Assembly: GCA_018241525.1 (NCBI GenBank)
Contig: JAFEDR010000011.1
Coordinates: forward strand, 372,001 to 436,000
Source: Pseudomonadota bacterium
GTDB lineage: Bacteria > Pseudomonadota > Gammaproteobacteria > Steroidobacterales > Steroidobacteraceae
Length of the DNA: 64,000 bases
Direction of reading: 5' to 3'
Below are positions 29,442 through 41,717 of this stretch, in pieces. The notes beneath the pieces are model-generated. The model worked only from the letters and a program-made list of their open reading frames with translations, made no database searches and was not told the origin of the DNA. The position numbers were made by a program, and so were the translations under genes. Within the stretch, counting starts at the first letter, position 1. Each line of letters begins with the position of its first letter.

Positions 29442-29471
29442 ATTATCGGGCCGGACCCGCCGGGGTTCCAA
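29442..29471 (-). promoter_or_regulatory. coaBC promoter, predicted leaderless
   Basis: On the minus strand TTGGAA, 18-bp spacer, GATAAT, then CCCGGC and the coaBC ATG. Transcription would begin at or next to the start codon. Confidence 0.5.
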
Positions 29472-29686
29472 GACCGGCTGCGGGATGCGCGAGAACCGGC
29501 AGTTATGACGGTGTGCGCAGGCGCACGGTTTGGCGCCCGGTCCGCGCAGGCCGGGGCCCCGGCGGCCGTGCCACCGGCGCCCGGCCCGAAAGCTCCGCAC
29601 CGGGCGGCGCTTGCCTTTAGGATCCGGTTCGCGGCCAGCGCGGACGGCCCGCCGGCAGAGTTCGGGTCCCATCCCAGGAGGTTTCG

Positions 29687-31228
29687 GTGCGCGCGCGACT
29701 CCCCTTGCCGGTTTACGGCTTCTTCGCCCTGTATGCAGCTCTCGGCGGCGGCGGTGCCCTCGCGGCCGAGCCCGCTCCCGCCACGGCCACCCCGGTCCCG
29801 GCGACGATTGACAGCGCGGTGGTGCAGATCTTCTGCAAGGTGCGACCGCCGGACCTGTTCCGCCCCTGGACCAAGCCCGCGCCGAGCGATGTCAGCGGTT
29901 CCGGGGTGGTCATCGATGGCAAGCGCATCCTGACGAACGCGCACGTCGTCGCGTACGCCAGCGAAGTCCAGGTGCAGGGCAGCCAGGGCGGCGACCGGAT
30001 CACCGCGAAGGTGGCGTTCTTCGCGCCGGGCATCGACCTCGCGGTGCTGACGCTCGAGGACGAGGCGTTCTTCCGCGCGCACCGGCCGATTGCGCGCGCG
30101 ACGGCGCTGCCGACCACCAAGGACGCCGTCCTGGTGTACGGCTATCCCACCGGCGGCCAGACCCTGTCGGTCACGAAGGGCATCGTCTCGCGGATCGAGT
30201 TCGCGCCGTACAACTTCCCGACCAGCGGCCTGCGCGTGCAGATCGACGCGGCGATCAACCCGGGCAACAGCGGCGGACCCGCGGTCGCCGGCGACAAGAT
30301 GGTCGGCATCGCCTTCAGCCGCCTGAAGAACGCCGAGAACATCGGCTACATCATTCCGAACGAGGAGATCGAGCTCTTTCTCGCCGACATCGCCGACGGC
30401 CGCTACGACGGTAAGCCGATGCTGTTCGAGGACTACCAGACGCTCGAGAACCCGGCGCTGCGGACCTTTCTCAAGCTGCCGGCCGGTGCGCGCGGCGTCG
30501 TGGTCCATCACGGCACCGTCGACGACGGCGATTCGCCGCTGCACCGCTGGGACCTGATCACGCACATCGCCTCGACCCCGATCAGCGACCAGGGCGAGAT
30601 CAACCTCGGCGGCGACGTGCGGGTGCGCTTTCCCTACCTCGTGCAGCGCCTCGGCGCGAAGGGCGAGGTGCCGTTCTCGATCATTCGCGACGGCCGGCCG
30701 ATGAACGTCACGATCCCGGTCCGCACCGACCGGCCGTTGCTGATACCGACCCTGCACGGCCAGTATCCGCCGTACTTCATCTACGGGCCGCTGGTGTTCT
30801 CGGTCGCGACGCAGGACTTCGTCAACGCCATGCTCGGCCACGCCGAGCTCGTGCAGGCGCTCACGGCGCTGCGCAGTCCGCTCGTGACCGAGCGCTTCGC
30901 GAAGCCGAGCGCCGAGCACGAGGAGCTCGTGATCGTCGCCTCGCCGCTCTTTCCGCACCCGATCGCGAAGGGCTATGGCAGCCACGCGGGCGTGGTGCTC
31001 ACGGCGGTCAACGGCCAGCCGATCCGCAGCCTTCGCCACCTGGTCGGGGTGCTGCGCGATCTGAAGGACGAGCTGGTGGTGTTCGAGTTCGCCGGTCGCG
31101 GCGGCGAGGCGCTGGTGTTCCCGCGCAAGGACATGGTGGCCGCGACCGAGGCGGTGCTGACCGACAACGGCATCCGCGAGCAGGCCTCCGCCGAGTTGCT
31201 CGCGGTCTGGAAGGGCTCCGGGACCTGA
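29687..31228 (+). CDS. Periplasmic Deg/HtrA-like trypsin-family serine protease
   Basis: 513-residue exported protease starting at GTG 29687 with AGGAGG five bases upstream. After the signal peptide (about 1-27) comes an S1C trypsin-like domain with the triad His in ILTNAHVV, Asp in APGIDLAVL and Ser in NPGNSGGP. The C-terminal part contains two PDZ-like regions (about 240-330 and 400-500). The layout resembles plant Deg-type and bacterial DegP-like proteins with two PDZ domains. Likely a protein quality-control protease. Divergent from coaBC. Confidence 0.9.
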   Translation: MRARLPLPVYGFFALYAALGGGGALAAEPAPATATPVPATIDSAVVQIFCKVRPPDLFRPWTKPAPSDVSGSGVVIDGKRILTNAHVVAYASEVQVQGSQGGDRITAKVAFFAPGIDLAVLTLEDEAFFRAHRPIARATALPTTKDAVLVYGYPTGGQTLSVTKGIVSRIEFAPYNFPTSGLRVQIDAAINPGNSGGPAVAGDKMVGIAFSRLKNAENIGYIIPNEEIELFLADIADGRYDGKPMLFEDYQTLENPALRTFLKLPAGARGVVVHHGTVDDGDSPLHRWDLITHIASTPISDQGEINLGGDVRVRFPYLVQRLGAKGEVPFSIIRDGRPMNVTIPVRTDRPLLIPTLHGQYPPYFIYGPLVFSVATQDFVNAMLGHAELVQALTALRSPLVTERFAKPSAEHEELVIVASPLFPHPIAKGYGSHAGVVLTAVNGQPIRSLRHLVGVLRDLKDELVVFEFAGRGGEALVFPRKDMVAATEAVLTDNGIREQASAELLAVWKGSGT

Positions 31229-31316
31229 AGCCACGCCGGGCCGGCCGGCGCGAATCTCGCGAAACGCGCGCAAAACCGCGCTCGGCGGCGCGCGGGGCAC
31301 GGCGCACGCTGCCGCC

Positions 31317-31991
31317 ATGCCCATCGACGACTGGCCGAGCGCGGATCGACCGCGCGAGAAGTTGCTCGCCGCCGGCGCCAAGGCGCTCTCGGAATCCGAG
31401 CTGCTCGCGATCTGGCTCGGGACCGGCACCCGCGGCGCCAGCGCCGTCGAGCTCGCCCGCGGGCTGCTGACGGACTTCGGTTCGCTGCGTGCGCTCTTGG
31501 TCGCGGACCAGGACCGGCTCTGCCGCCACCGCGGCATCGGCGCCGCGCGCTACGCGCAGCTGCAGGCCGCGCTCGAGCTCGCGAGGCGCCACCACCTCGA
31601 GGCGCTGAAGGCGGGCCCGCCGCTGACGAGCCCGCGGCTGGCCGGGGACTACCTGCGCGCCGAGCTGCGTGACCGCGACTACGAGGTGTTCTGCTGCCTG
31701 TACCTCGACAGCCGCCACCGGCTGACGGGCTTCGAGGAGCTGTTCGCCGGGACCATCGACGGGGCGAGCGTGCACCCGCGCGAGGTCGTCAAGCGCGCCC
31801 TCGCGCGGCGCGCGGCGGCGGTGATCCTGGCGCACAACCACCCGTCGGGCGTCGCCGAGCCGAGCCGCGCGGACGAGGTCATCACCCAGCGGCTGCGCGA
31901 TGCGCTCGCGCTCGTCGACATCCGGGTGGTCGACCACCTGATCGTCGGTGAAGGCGCCTGCGTCAGCCTCGCGGAGCGCGGCCTGCTCTGA
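31317..31991 (+). CDS. radC: RadC family JAB-domain protein
   Basis: 224 residues: an N-terminal UPF0758 helix-hairpin-helix part ([27 protein letters not shown]) and a C-terminal JAB/MPN metal site with [14 protein letters not shown] plus the upstream Glu in [11 protein letters not shown]. Named for DNA repair but the true activity is unsettled; the fold suggests a metalloprotease or hydrolase. Lies upstream of rpmB-rpmG, a common gammaproteobacterial order. Confidence 0.95.
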   Translation: MPIDDWPSADRPREKLLAAGAKALSESELLAIWLGTGTRGASAVELARGLLTDFGSLRALLVADQDRLCRHRGIGAARYAQLQAALELARRHHLEALKAGPPLTSPRLAGDYLRAELRDRDYEVFCCLYLDSRHRLTGFEELFAGTIDGASVHPREVVKRALARRAAAVILAHNHPSGVAEPSRADEVITQRLRDALALVDIRVVDHLIVGEGACVSLAERGLL

Positions 31992-32108
31992 GGGTCGCGA
32001 GACTGCGAGGGGCCCGACCTAAGGTACTGAACGGAAAGGCTTTTGGAACTCGCCCGCCAGGCGTCCCGGCACACCGCGACGTCTCGCGACGGGGGGACGG
32101 CCATCGGA

Positions 32109-32138
32109 TTGCATCCCTGAGGGCCCGATGGTTAAATA
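32109..32138 (+). promoter_or_regulatory. Candidate promoter of rpmB-rpmG
   Basis: TTGCAT, 18-bp spacer, TAAATA (17 bp if TTAAAT is used), in a locally AT-rich patch, 42 bp before the rpmB ATG. Would drive both ribosomal protein genes. Confidence 0.5.
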
Positions 32139-32179
32139 TGCGGCTCTCCGGCCCCCTGCGACCGGATCAGGATCAAGCC

Positions 32180-32416
32180 ATGTCACGAGTCTGTCAGATC
32201 ACCGGAAAGAAGCCGTCGGTCGGCAATTCCGTCTCGCACGCGAACAACAAGCGCCGTCGCCGGTTTCTGCCGAACCTGCACACGCAGCGCTTCTGGCTCG
32301 AGGACGAGAAGCGCTGGGTGACGCTCAAGGTCTCGACCCGCGGCCTGCGCACGATCGAGAAGCACGGTGTGGCCCAGGTCGTCGCCGACCTGCGCGCCCG
32401 CGGCGAGCGCGTCTGA
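32180..32416 (+). CDS. rpmB: 50S ribosomal protein L28
   Basis: 78 residues from ATG 32180: [28 protein letters not shown] N-terminus, then [15 protein letters not shown] and [13 protein letters not shown], all typical of proteobacterial L28. The N-terminal cysteine is present but the paired CxxC zinc motifs seen in some bacteria are not. It is followed 26 bp later by rpmG, the usual two-gene operon. Confidence 0.98.
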   Translation: MSRVCQITGKKPSVGNSVSHANNKRRRRFLPNLHTQRFWLEDEKRWVTLKVSTRGLRTIEKHGVAQVVADLRARGERV

Positions 32417-32442
32417 GCCGCCGTTCCTAGGAGTCCCCCGCG

Positions 32443-32598
32443 ATGCGCGACAAGATCAAGCTCGTCTCGAGCGCCGGCACCGGCCACTACTACACGACCA
32501 CCAAGAACAAGCGGCTCCATCCGGAGAAGATGGAAGTGCTGAAGTACGACCCCGTCGCGCGCAAGCACGTGGCGTACAAGGAATCGAAGATCAAGTAA
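32443..32598 (+). CDS. rpmG: 50S ribosomal protein L33
   Basis: 51-residue protein, exactly the usual length: [20 protein letters not shown] at the start and [18 protein letters not shown] at the end. No zinc-binding CxxC pairs, so a zinc-independent L33. TAGGAG lies upstream of the ATG. A strong hairpin follows. Confidence 0.97.
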   Translation: MRDKIKLVSSAGTGHYYTTTKNKRLHPEKMEVLKYDPVARKHVAYKESKIK

Positions 32599-32601
32599 GC
32601 C

Positions 32602-32627
32602 GGGCGCGCGGCGGACGCCGCGCACCC
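32602..32627. terminator. Hairpin between rpmG and the convergent desaturase
   Basis: Seven perfect GC pairs (32606-32612 with 32617-32623) around GGAC, extended by GGG/CCC across one C-A mismatch. Positioned directly after the rpmG stop and before the desaturase stop. No T-tract. Confidence 0.45.
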
Positions 32628-32641
32628 GTCGCCGCGGCGAC

Positions 32642-33838
32642 TCAGCCGGCCGGCGCTGCCCCGACCGACACCAGCCGGTAGCCCTTGAGCGCCTGCGCGA
32701 ACTCGCGCAGCCGTTCGATCTGGCTCGCCTCGGCCTCGCGGATCCATTCGATCAAGTGCTGGGTCAGGCGCTCGTTGTTGCCGATCCGCCCGCTCCACAG
32801 CACCGCCAGTCGGTCGCGGAACTCGGTGACCGTCTTGAGCGCGGCATTCTCGGCCAGCACCTGCTGCAGGCGCGCGCGGGCCGCCTCGTCGAGCATCACC
32901 GGATGGCGGACCAGCAGGCGCTTGACCCGCAGGCTCAGCGTGCCGGCATTGCGCGCGACTTCGGCGCGGAACACCGGCAGCGTCACGGTCTTCGTGTAGT
33001 TGCGGATCACGTCCATCCGGCCGGTGATCACGGTCTTGACGGTGTCGAGGTCGACCACCGCCCGCGGCGCGTCGGGGAGCGCCCGCGGCGCCACCTTGCG
33101 GATCTTGGCCAGGCCGAGCGCGGAGAACAGCTTCAGCCACATCCAGCCGATGTCGAATTCGCCGGCGCGCATCGAGAAGCGCGCCGAGGACGGGAACGCG
33201 TGGTGGTTGTTGTGCAGCTCCTCGCCACCCGTCAGCACGCCCCACGGCACGAGGTTGCGCGCCGCGTTGTCGCATTCGAAGTTGCGGTAGCCGACCGCGT
33301 GGCCGAGGCCGTTGATCACGCCGGCCGCCATCAGCGGCATCGACACGAGCTGCACGGCGAGGATGATGATGCCGGGCACGCCGAACACCACGAGATCGGT
33401 CAGCACCAGCAGCGTGATGCCGAGGTTGCGGTGGCGGGCGTAGACGTTGCGCTCCAGCCAGTCGTCCGGCGTGCCACGACCGTACTTGGCGAGCACCTCG
33501 GGGTCGCGCGCGGACACGCGATAGACTTCGGCACCCTCGAGCAGGATCTTCTTGAGGCCAAGCAGGACCGGGCTGTGCGGGTCGCCCTCGACGTCGGAGA
33601 AGGCGTGGTGCTTGCGGTGCACCGCGACCCACTCGCCGGTGATCATCCCGGAGGTCGCCCAGACCCAGAAGCGGAAGAAGTGCCGGAGCGCCGGGTGCAG
33701 GTCCACCGAGCGGTGCGCCGCATCGCGGTGCAGGTAGCAGGTCACGGCGATCATCGTGATCTGGACGAGCACAAAGGTGACGAGCACGTAGCCCCAGAAG
33801 CTCAGCGGGACGAGGCCATAGAGGAAGTCGAGGTTCAC
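32642..33838 (-). CDS. desA: Membrane fatty acid desaturase (DesA/delta-9 type)
   Basis: Introduces a double bond into acyl chains of membrane lipids. 398 residues from GTG 33838, which has AGGAG ten bases upstream. Three histidine boxes that bind the di-iron centre are present: HRDAAHRS, HRKHH and HNNHH, between hydrophobic helices (FWGYVLVTFVLVQITMIAV and others). A C-terminal 120-residue helical tail is usual in gammaproteobacterial DesA proteins. A TATAGT -10 lies about 70 bp upstream, leaving a roughly 60-base leader. An alternative start at 33874 is less likely. Confidence 0.93.
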   Translation of the reverse strand: MNLDFLYGLVPLSFWGYVLVTFVLVQITMIAVTCYLHRDAAHRSVDLHPALRHFFRFWVWATSGMITGEWVAVHRKHHAFSDVEGDPHSPVLLGLKKILLEGAEVYRVSARDPEVLAKYGRGTPDDWLERNVYARHRNLGITLLVLTDLVVFGVPGIIILAVQLVSMPLMAAGVINGLGHAVGYRNFECDNAARNLVPWGVLTGGEELHNNHHAFPSSARFSMRAGEFDIGWMWLKLFSALGLAKIRKVAPRALPDAPRAVVDLDTVKTVITGRMDVIRNYTKTVTLPVFRAEVARNAGTLSLRVKRLLVRHPVMLDEAARARLQQVLAENAALKTVTEFRDRLAVLWSGRIGNNERLTQHLIEWIREAEASQIERLREFAQALKGYRLVSVGAAPAG

Positions 33839-33905
33839 GTGACGAATACTCCTAGCACCGGGCCGGAGGCCCACCTGTCGGGGCCCGGGGCCCGCTGGGT
33901 TGCCG

Positions 33906-33911
33906 ACTATA
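33906..33911 (-). promoter_or_regulatory. -10 element of the desaturase gene
   Basis: TATAGT on the minus strand (5/6 of consensus) with no clear -35; predicted start about 60 bases before the GTG start codon. The leader contains GC-rich inverted repeats. Confidence 0.35.
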
Positions 33912-34037
33912 CGCGCATTGGACCGCGGTTAAGTCGCCGAAATCCCTCGCAGATCCGGGCCTTTCCGCCGCCGCAGGGTGTTTCTGGGAGACGGCGCACG
34001 GTTCGCTCCCGGGTCGGTGCAGGCCAGGTATCGGGAA

Positions 34038-34853
34038 ATGCCTGAGCTGCCAGAGGTCGAGACGACCGGCCGCGGGCTTGCGCCGGCGCTGGTCGGCCAC
34101 CATATCGCCCGTGTGCGGGTGCGCGACCGGCGCCTGCGCTGGCGGCTGCCGGCCGGCTTCGAGGCCGGGCTCGAGGGCGCCCGCGTCCGAGACGTGCGTC
34201 GCCGCGCCAAGTACCTGCTGATCGGCACCGATCGCGGCACGCTGATCGTGCACCTCGGGATGTCCGGCAGCCTGCGCGCGGCCGCGTCCGGCGATCCGCC
34301 CCGGCCGCACGATCACGTCGAGCTCGAGCTCGATTCGGGCCGCCTGCTGCGCTTCAACGACCCGCGCCGCTTCGGCAGCCTGCATCTGGTGCAGGGCGAT
34401 CCGCTCGAGCACCCGCTGCTGCGCCACCTCGGGCCCGAGCCGCTGTCGGCGGACTTCGACGCGCCGTACCTGTACGCGCGTACCCGCGGGCGGCGCGTCG
34501 CGATCAAGCAGCTGCTGATGAACGCCGCGATCGTGGTCGGCGTCGGCAACATCTACGCGAGCGAGGCGTTGTTCCGGGCGCGGGTCCGGCCGCAGCGGGC
34601 CGCCGGGCGGCTGACGCGCGCGGAGGCCGCGCGGATCGTCGCGGCCATCAAGCGCGTGCTCGCCGCCGCGATCAAGGTGGGCGGCACGACGCTGCGCGAC
34701 TACGTGAATGCGGAGGGACTGCCCGGCTACTTCCGCCAGAAGCTGTACGTCTACGAGCGCGCCGGCCTGCCCTGCCGCCGCTGCGGCACGCCGATCCGCC
34801 AGCGCGTGCAGGGCCAGCGCTCGACCTACTGGTGCCCTAGCTGCCAGACCTGA
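34038..34853 (+). CDS. mutM: Formamidopyrimidine-DNA glycosylase
   Basis: Removes 8-oxoguanine and FapyG from DNA. 271 residues from ATG 34038. The N-terminal Pro2-Glu3 catalytic pair is intact (MPELPEVETT), Lys in RRAKYLL is the conserved beta-lyase lysine, VVGVGNIYASEALF is present, and the C-terminal zinc finger is CRRCG...CPSC. Start is fixed by the obligatory Pro2. The last 17 bp overlap the convergent membrane protein gene. Confidence 0.97.
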   Translation: MPELPEVETTGRGLAPALVGHHIARVRVRDRRLRWRLPAGFEAGLEGARVRDVRRRAKYLLIGTDRGTLIVHLGMSGSLRAAASGDPPRPHDHVELELDSGRLLRFNDPRRFGSLHLVQGDPLEHPLLRHLGPEPLSADFDAPYLYARTRGRRVAIKQLLMNAAIVVGVGNIYASEALFRARVRPQRAAGRLTRAEAARIVAAIKRVLAAAIKVGGTTLRDYVNAEGLPGYFRQKLYVYERAGLPCRRCGTPIRQRVQGQRSTYWCPSCQT

Positions 34854-35352
34854 ACTGCGCGCGCACGGCCGGCTGGATCAGCAGCAGCACGAGCGCGGCG
34901 GCGAGCGCGACATTGACGAGCGCGACCTGGCCGACCAGCGACTCGGCGACCGCGGCGAAGTGCCGGTACTCGGCATAGCCGCGGGCCAGGTCGCCGAGCG
35001 CATAGTGCGCGAGCGCATAGCCGCCGGCGGCCAGCGCCGCCCAGGCAAAGCCAAAGCCGAGCGTCGCGCGCCGCGCCCACGGCCGCCGCCACAGCAGCCC
35101 GAGACCGAGCCACGCGAGCCACGCGTGGAACACGATCGCGACCATGAGCAGCAGCGGCAGGCGCTGGAAGAACGCCGTCAGCAGCTCGCCGGTCACGCCG
35201 GCCGCGCGCCACGACTCGGCGAGTGGCGGCAGCGAGCCGAGCAGCGTCCAGGCCGCGAGCTGCCAGGCGGCCAGCCCGACCCCGAGGGCGCCAATGCTGG
35301 CGAGACTGAGCGCCACCGTCGACAGCATCGTGGTGGCGAGGCCCGGCGGCAT
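34837..35352 (-). CDS. Uncharacterised four-helix membrane protein
   Basis: 171 residues with four predicted transmembrane segments, at about 10-38, 60-90, 96-116 and 138-160. I do not recognise the family. The hydrophobicity pattern and normal codon use support a real gene. Its 3' end overlaps the convergent mutM end by 17 bp, and it lies 8 bp downstream of ggt on the same strand, so it is probably the last gene of the rsmD-coaD-ggt run. Confidence 0.7.
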   Translation of the reverse strand: MPPGLATTMLSTVALSLASIGALGVGLAAWQLAAWTLLGSLPPLAESWRAAGVTGELLTAFFQRLPLLLMVAIVFHAWLAWLGLGLLWRRPWARRATLGFGFAWAALAAGGYALAHYALGDLARGYAEYRHFAAVAESLVGQVALVNVALAAALVLLLIQPAVRAQFRSGS

Positions 35353-35360
35353 CGCGCTCC

Positions 35361-38317
<2,957 letters not shown>

Positions 38318-38319
38318 TC

Positions 38320-40614
38320 ATGAGAGTCCTTCACGCCCTCACGCTCACTGTGGCAGCCGTGCTGCTTGGCGCCTGCGGCGGCCACGGCGCGCCGGACATC
38401 GGCCCGACAAATCCGACCACCGGCAACGGCGCGGGCACCCCGGGCGCCAGCGTGTTCCACCCGCTGTTCCAGGTGGCGCAGGGCGTGCTGCCCTACCCGA
38501 CCGACCTGTACTTCAACGGCTCGACCGACGGCACGCTGCGGCTGCCGGCCAGCGATCCGTTCTTCCTCAACGCGGCCGCGATCAACACCCTCGACGGCTT
38601 CTCCGTGACCGCGCCGATCACGGTGCGCTTCTCGACGCCGATCGACGCGACCACGCTGAATCCCGCCGACGTGATCGTCATCCGCCTGACGCTCGACAAC
38701 GCGACCAAGGCGCCGAGCCTGCCGCCGGCCGCCGGCGCGCAGCTGCCGCAGCTGCTGACCTACGGCGTCGACTACCGCGCCTACGTGGTCGGCGCGGGAC
38801 CGGCGAACTCGCTGATGTCCGCGCAGGACTCGGGCGGCACGACGCTCGCGATCGAGCCGCTGCACCCGCTCGACGCCTCGAGCGGGCCGGTCAACATCGG
38901 CTACCTGGTGCTGCTGACGAACGGCATCCACGACACGGGCGGCAACGCCGCCGCGCCCGACAAGGACTACGCCACCGTGCAGGCCGGCGCGCTCGCCGAC
39001 CTCGCGGCCGGCAAGACGGTGCCGACCTGCAGCTCGGTGACCGATGCGACCCTCAACCTGATCTGCCAGCTGACCTTCGGTCACCTCGCGATCGCCGCGC
39101 AGGGCGGGCTCAACCCGGCCAGCGTCGTGCTGTCCTTCAGCTTCAGCACCACCTCGACCACCGACACGCTGAACGCCGTGTGGGCGACCTACCAGGCGAC
39201 TCCGGTCAGCGCCGGCGCGATCGCGGCGGCGCCGACGGGCCTCACCACGACGGAAGTGCTGGCCGCGATCGGCGCCCAGTCGCCCGGCTACGCCGACATC
39301 TGGGTCGGCACGCTGACGCTGCCGTACTACCTGACCGCCGCGGCCAACAACCACGATCCGACGGTGCTGAGCGCGCACTGGACCGCCGCCGGCGCGCCGC
39401 CCGCGCCGCTCGACCCGACCAGCCGCAACCTGACGCGATTCAACCCGGTGCCGGCCAAGACCAGCGACCAGCGCGTGCCGATGGTGGTCGGCGTGCCGGA
39501 TGCGGCGCATACCGGCTGCACGAAGCCCGCCGGCGGCTGGCCGGTGGTCGTGTTCATGCACGGCATCACCGGCAACCGCACCAACGCGTTTGCGATCATG
39601 GACGCGTACACGAGCCACTGCTTCGTCGTGGTCGCGATCGACCAGCCGCTGCACGGCATCACCGATCCGACCAACCCGTTCTTCCACAACCAGCTGTTCA
39701 CCGGCACGCCGGCGGCGGCGCTGATCACCGGCGAGCGCACCTTCGACCTCGACCTGATGAACAACACGACCGGTGCCCCCGGTCCCGACGGCGTGATCGA
39801 CCCGTCGGCCGGTGTCGGCGGCGCGACCTTCGTCGACCTCGCGAACTTCCTGACCGGTCGCGACAACCTGCGCCAGGCCGAGGCGGACCTGCTGTGGCTC
39901 GCGCACGCACTGCCGTCGCTGTCGCTCGGCAGTGCCTCGGGCGACATCGACGGCACGCAGCTGCAGCTCGCCGGCCAGTCGCTCGGCAGCATCGTCGGCA
40001 CCGCTGCGATGGGCGTACGCAGCCTCTCGACCGGCGCCCCGAACTCGCCGTACCTGTCGGGCCTGCTGTCGGTGGACGGCGGCTACTGGGCGTACCTGGG
40101 CGTCTTCTCGCCGACCTTCTCGCCGGCGGTCACCGCCGGCCTGCAGGCGCAGAGCGGCGGCCTGGTCGTGCCGGGCGCGACGCTGTACGACAACTTCTTC
40201 CGCGACGGCCAGAACGTGGTCGATTCGGCCGACCCGGCGAACTTCATCAAGAGCGCGGTCGCGGGGCGCGGCATCCTGATCCAGCAGGTGGTCGGCGGCG
40301 GGCCGCTGTCGGACGGCTCGATGTCGCTGCCCGACCAGGTGGTCGACAACCCGAACACGGCGCACCTGCTGGCGGGCGCGACCTTTGCTCGCCTCGGCCC
40401 CGGCCAGACGGTGATGTCGGCCGGCACGGGTGCGTACGTGAACTTCATCTACGGCCGCCACCAGTCGCTGCTCGATCCCTCCGGCACGGCCATCACCGCG
40501 CAGACCAACGGCGCCACCTGGCTCGAGATGCAGACCGAGGCTGTCGCGTTCGCGGTCGCGCGGGGTCAGGTCGCGACCGTCGGGGCCGGCAGCGCCGCCG
40601 TCGTCCAGCCCTGA
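38320..40614 (+). CDS. Large lipase lipoprotein of the Pla-1/VolA type
   Basis: 764-residue lipoprotein: signal peptide with lipobox LLGAC (Cys19), then Pro/Gly/Thr-rich linker. An N-terminal Ig-like region (about 40-320) precedes the alpha/beta hydrolase core with VVFMHGITGNRTNAF near 410 and the nucleophile elbow GQSLGSIVG (Ser554). The overall plan matches Pla-1/cef extracellular lipases and Vibrio VolA, a surface lysophospholipase that releases fatty acids. GGAG precedes the ATG. It interrupts the common rsmD-ftsY neighbourhood. A good terminator follows. Confidence 0.88.
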   Translation: MRVLHALTLTVAAVLLGACGGHGAPDIGPTNPTTGNGAGTPGASVFHPLFQVAQGVLPYPTDLYFNGSTDGTLRLPASDPFFLNAAAINTLDGFSVTAPITVRFSTPIDATTLNPADVIVIRLTLDNATKAPSLPPAAGAQLPQLLTYGVDYRAYVVGAGPANSLMSAQDSGGTTLAIEPLHPLDASSGPVNIGYLVLLTNGIHDTGGNAAAPDKDYATVQAGALADLAAGKTVPTCSSVTDATLNLICQLTFGHLAIAAQGGLNPASVVLSFSFSTTSTTDTLNAVWATYQATPVSAGAIAAAPTGLTTTEVLAAIGAQSPGYADIWVGTLTLPYYLTAAANNHDPTVLSAHWTAAGAPPAPLDPTSRNLTRFNPVPAKTSDQRVPMVVGVPDAAHTGCTKPAGGWPVVVFMHGITGNRTNAFAIMDAYTSHCFVVVAIDQPLHGITDPTNPFFHNQLFTGTPAAALITGERTFDLDLMNNTTGAPGPDGVIDPSAGVGGATFVDLANFLTGRDNLRQAEADLLWLAHALPSLSLGSASGDIDGTQLQLAGQSLGSIVGTAAMGVRSLSTGAPNSPYLSGLLSVDGGYWAYLGVFSPTFSPAVTAGLQAQSGGLVVPGATLYDNFFRDGQNVVDSADPANFIKSAVAGRGILIQQVVGGGPLSDGSMSLPDQVVDNPNTAHLLAGATFARLGPGQTVMSAGTGAYVNFIYGRHQSLLDPSGTAITAQTNGATWLEMQTEAVAFAVARGQVATVGAGSAAVVQP

Positions 40615-40639
40615 TCGACCACCGCTCGCCGATCCTCGG

Positions 40640-40670
40640 GGGCCGGGCACTTGCCCGGCCCTCGTCGTTT
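40640..40670 (+). terminator. Terminator after the lipase gene
   Basis: Nine perfect GC pairs (40640-40648 with 40653-40661), loop ACTT, then a T-containing tail ending in GTTT. It lies 25 bp after the lipase stop and before the ftsY promoter. Confidence 0.65.
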
Positions 40671-40688
40671 GCGGGCCGGCAAGGCCGG

Positions 40689-40694
40689 TAGAAT
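40689..40694 (+). promoter_or_regulatory. -10 element of ftsY
   Basis: TAGAAT (5/6 of consensus), 27 bases before the ftsY ATG; the -35 is poor. It would drive the ftsY-ftsE-ftsX operon. Confidence 0.4.
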
Positions 40695-40721
40695 CCGTCC
40701 CCGGCACCCGCGGGAATCCCG

Positions 40722-41717
40722 ATGTTCGACTTCCTCAAGAAGCCGCCGCCGGCACCGGGCGACGGCGCGCCGGCGGAGACCCCGCGCGGGCTCTTTGGCC
40801 GGCTGCGGGCGCGGCTCGGAGCGGGCGCCGCGGGCCTCGCGCGCAGCCTCGGCGAGCTCTTGCCGGGGCGACGCATCGATGCCGAGCTGCTCGATGAGCT
40901 CGAGACGCGGCTGCTGACCGCGGACGTCGGCCTGCCGGCCACGGAACGAATCCTCGCGGACCTGCGGCGGCGCGTCGCGCGCCAGGAGCTCGGCGACCTC
41001 GACGCGCTGCTCGCGGCGCTGCGGCAGTCGCTGCGCGACATCCTCGTGAAAGTGGCCCGGCCGCTGGCCATCGACCCGGGCCGCCGTCCGTTCGTGGTGC
41101 TGGTGGTCGGCGTCAACGGCTCGGGCAAGACCACCTCGATCGGCAAGCTCGCGCGGCGACTCGGCGACCGCGGCCTCAAGGTCCTGCTGGCCGCGGGCGA
41201 TACCTTCCGCGCCGCCGCGGTCGAGCAGCTGCAGGTCTGGGGCGAGCGCAACGGCGTGCCGGTAATCGCGCAGGCCGCCGGTGCCGACCCGGCCGCGGTC
41301 GTCTTCGACGCCTACGCCGCGGCCCGCGCGCGGGCCGCGGACGTGCTGATCGCCGACACCGCTGGCCGGCTGCAGAACCAGGCGCACCTGATGGAGGAGC
41401 TCAAGAAGGTCAAGCGCGTGCTGGCGCGGCAGGCCCCCGACGCGCCGCAGGAGGTCCTGCTGGTGCTCGACGGCAGCCAGGGCCAGAACGCGCTCGCCCA
41501 GGCGCGCGTCTTCCACGAGGCGCTCGGCGTCACGGGCCTCGTGCTGACGAAACTCGACGGCACGGCCAAGGGCGGCATCGTGGTCGCGATCGCCGAGGAG
41601 CTGGGTCTGCCGCTGCGCTACGTCGGCGTCGGCGAGGGCATCGAGGACTTCGGCGAATTCGACGTCGACGACTTCGTCGATGCGCTGCTGGCCGTGCCCG
41701 CCAAGGCCGTGCCGTGA
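40722..41717 (+). CDS. ftsY: Signal recognition particle receptor FtsY
   Basis: SRP-GTPase that docks ribosome-SRP complexes at the membrane. 331 residues with a short N-terminal acidic/variable part, the N domain (ELLDELETRLLTADVGL) and the G domain: VGVNGSGKTTSIGKLA, LAAGDTFRAAAVEQL, IADTAGRLQNQ, TKLDGTAKGG. First gene of ftsY-ftsE-ftsX-rpoH, a classic gammaproteobacterial order. Its stop overlaps ftsE as GTGA. Confidence 0.98.
   Translation: MFDFLKKPPPAPGDGAPAETPRGLFGRLRARLGAGAAGLARSLGELLPGRRIDAELLDELETRLLTADVGLPATERILADLRRRVARQELGDLDALLAALRQSLRDILVKVARPLAIDPGRRPFVVLVVGVNGSGKTTSIGKLARRLGDRGLKVLLAAGDTFRAAAVEQLQVWGERNGVPVIAQAAGADPAAVVFDAYAAARARAADVLIADTAGRLQNQAHLMEELKKVKRVLARQAPDAPQEVLLVLDGSQGQNALAQARVFHEALGVTGLVLTKLDGTAKGGIVVAIAEELGLPLRYVGVGEGIEDFGEFDVDDFVDALLAVPAKAVP

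Noticed and set aside
31234..31250. Hairpin after the Deg-like protease gene
   Set aside because: Only six pairs and no T-tract in a GC-rich stretch; too weak to call a terminator.
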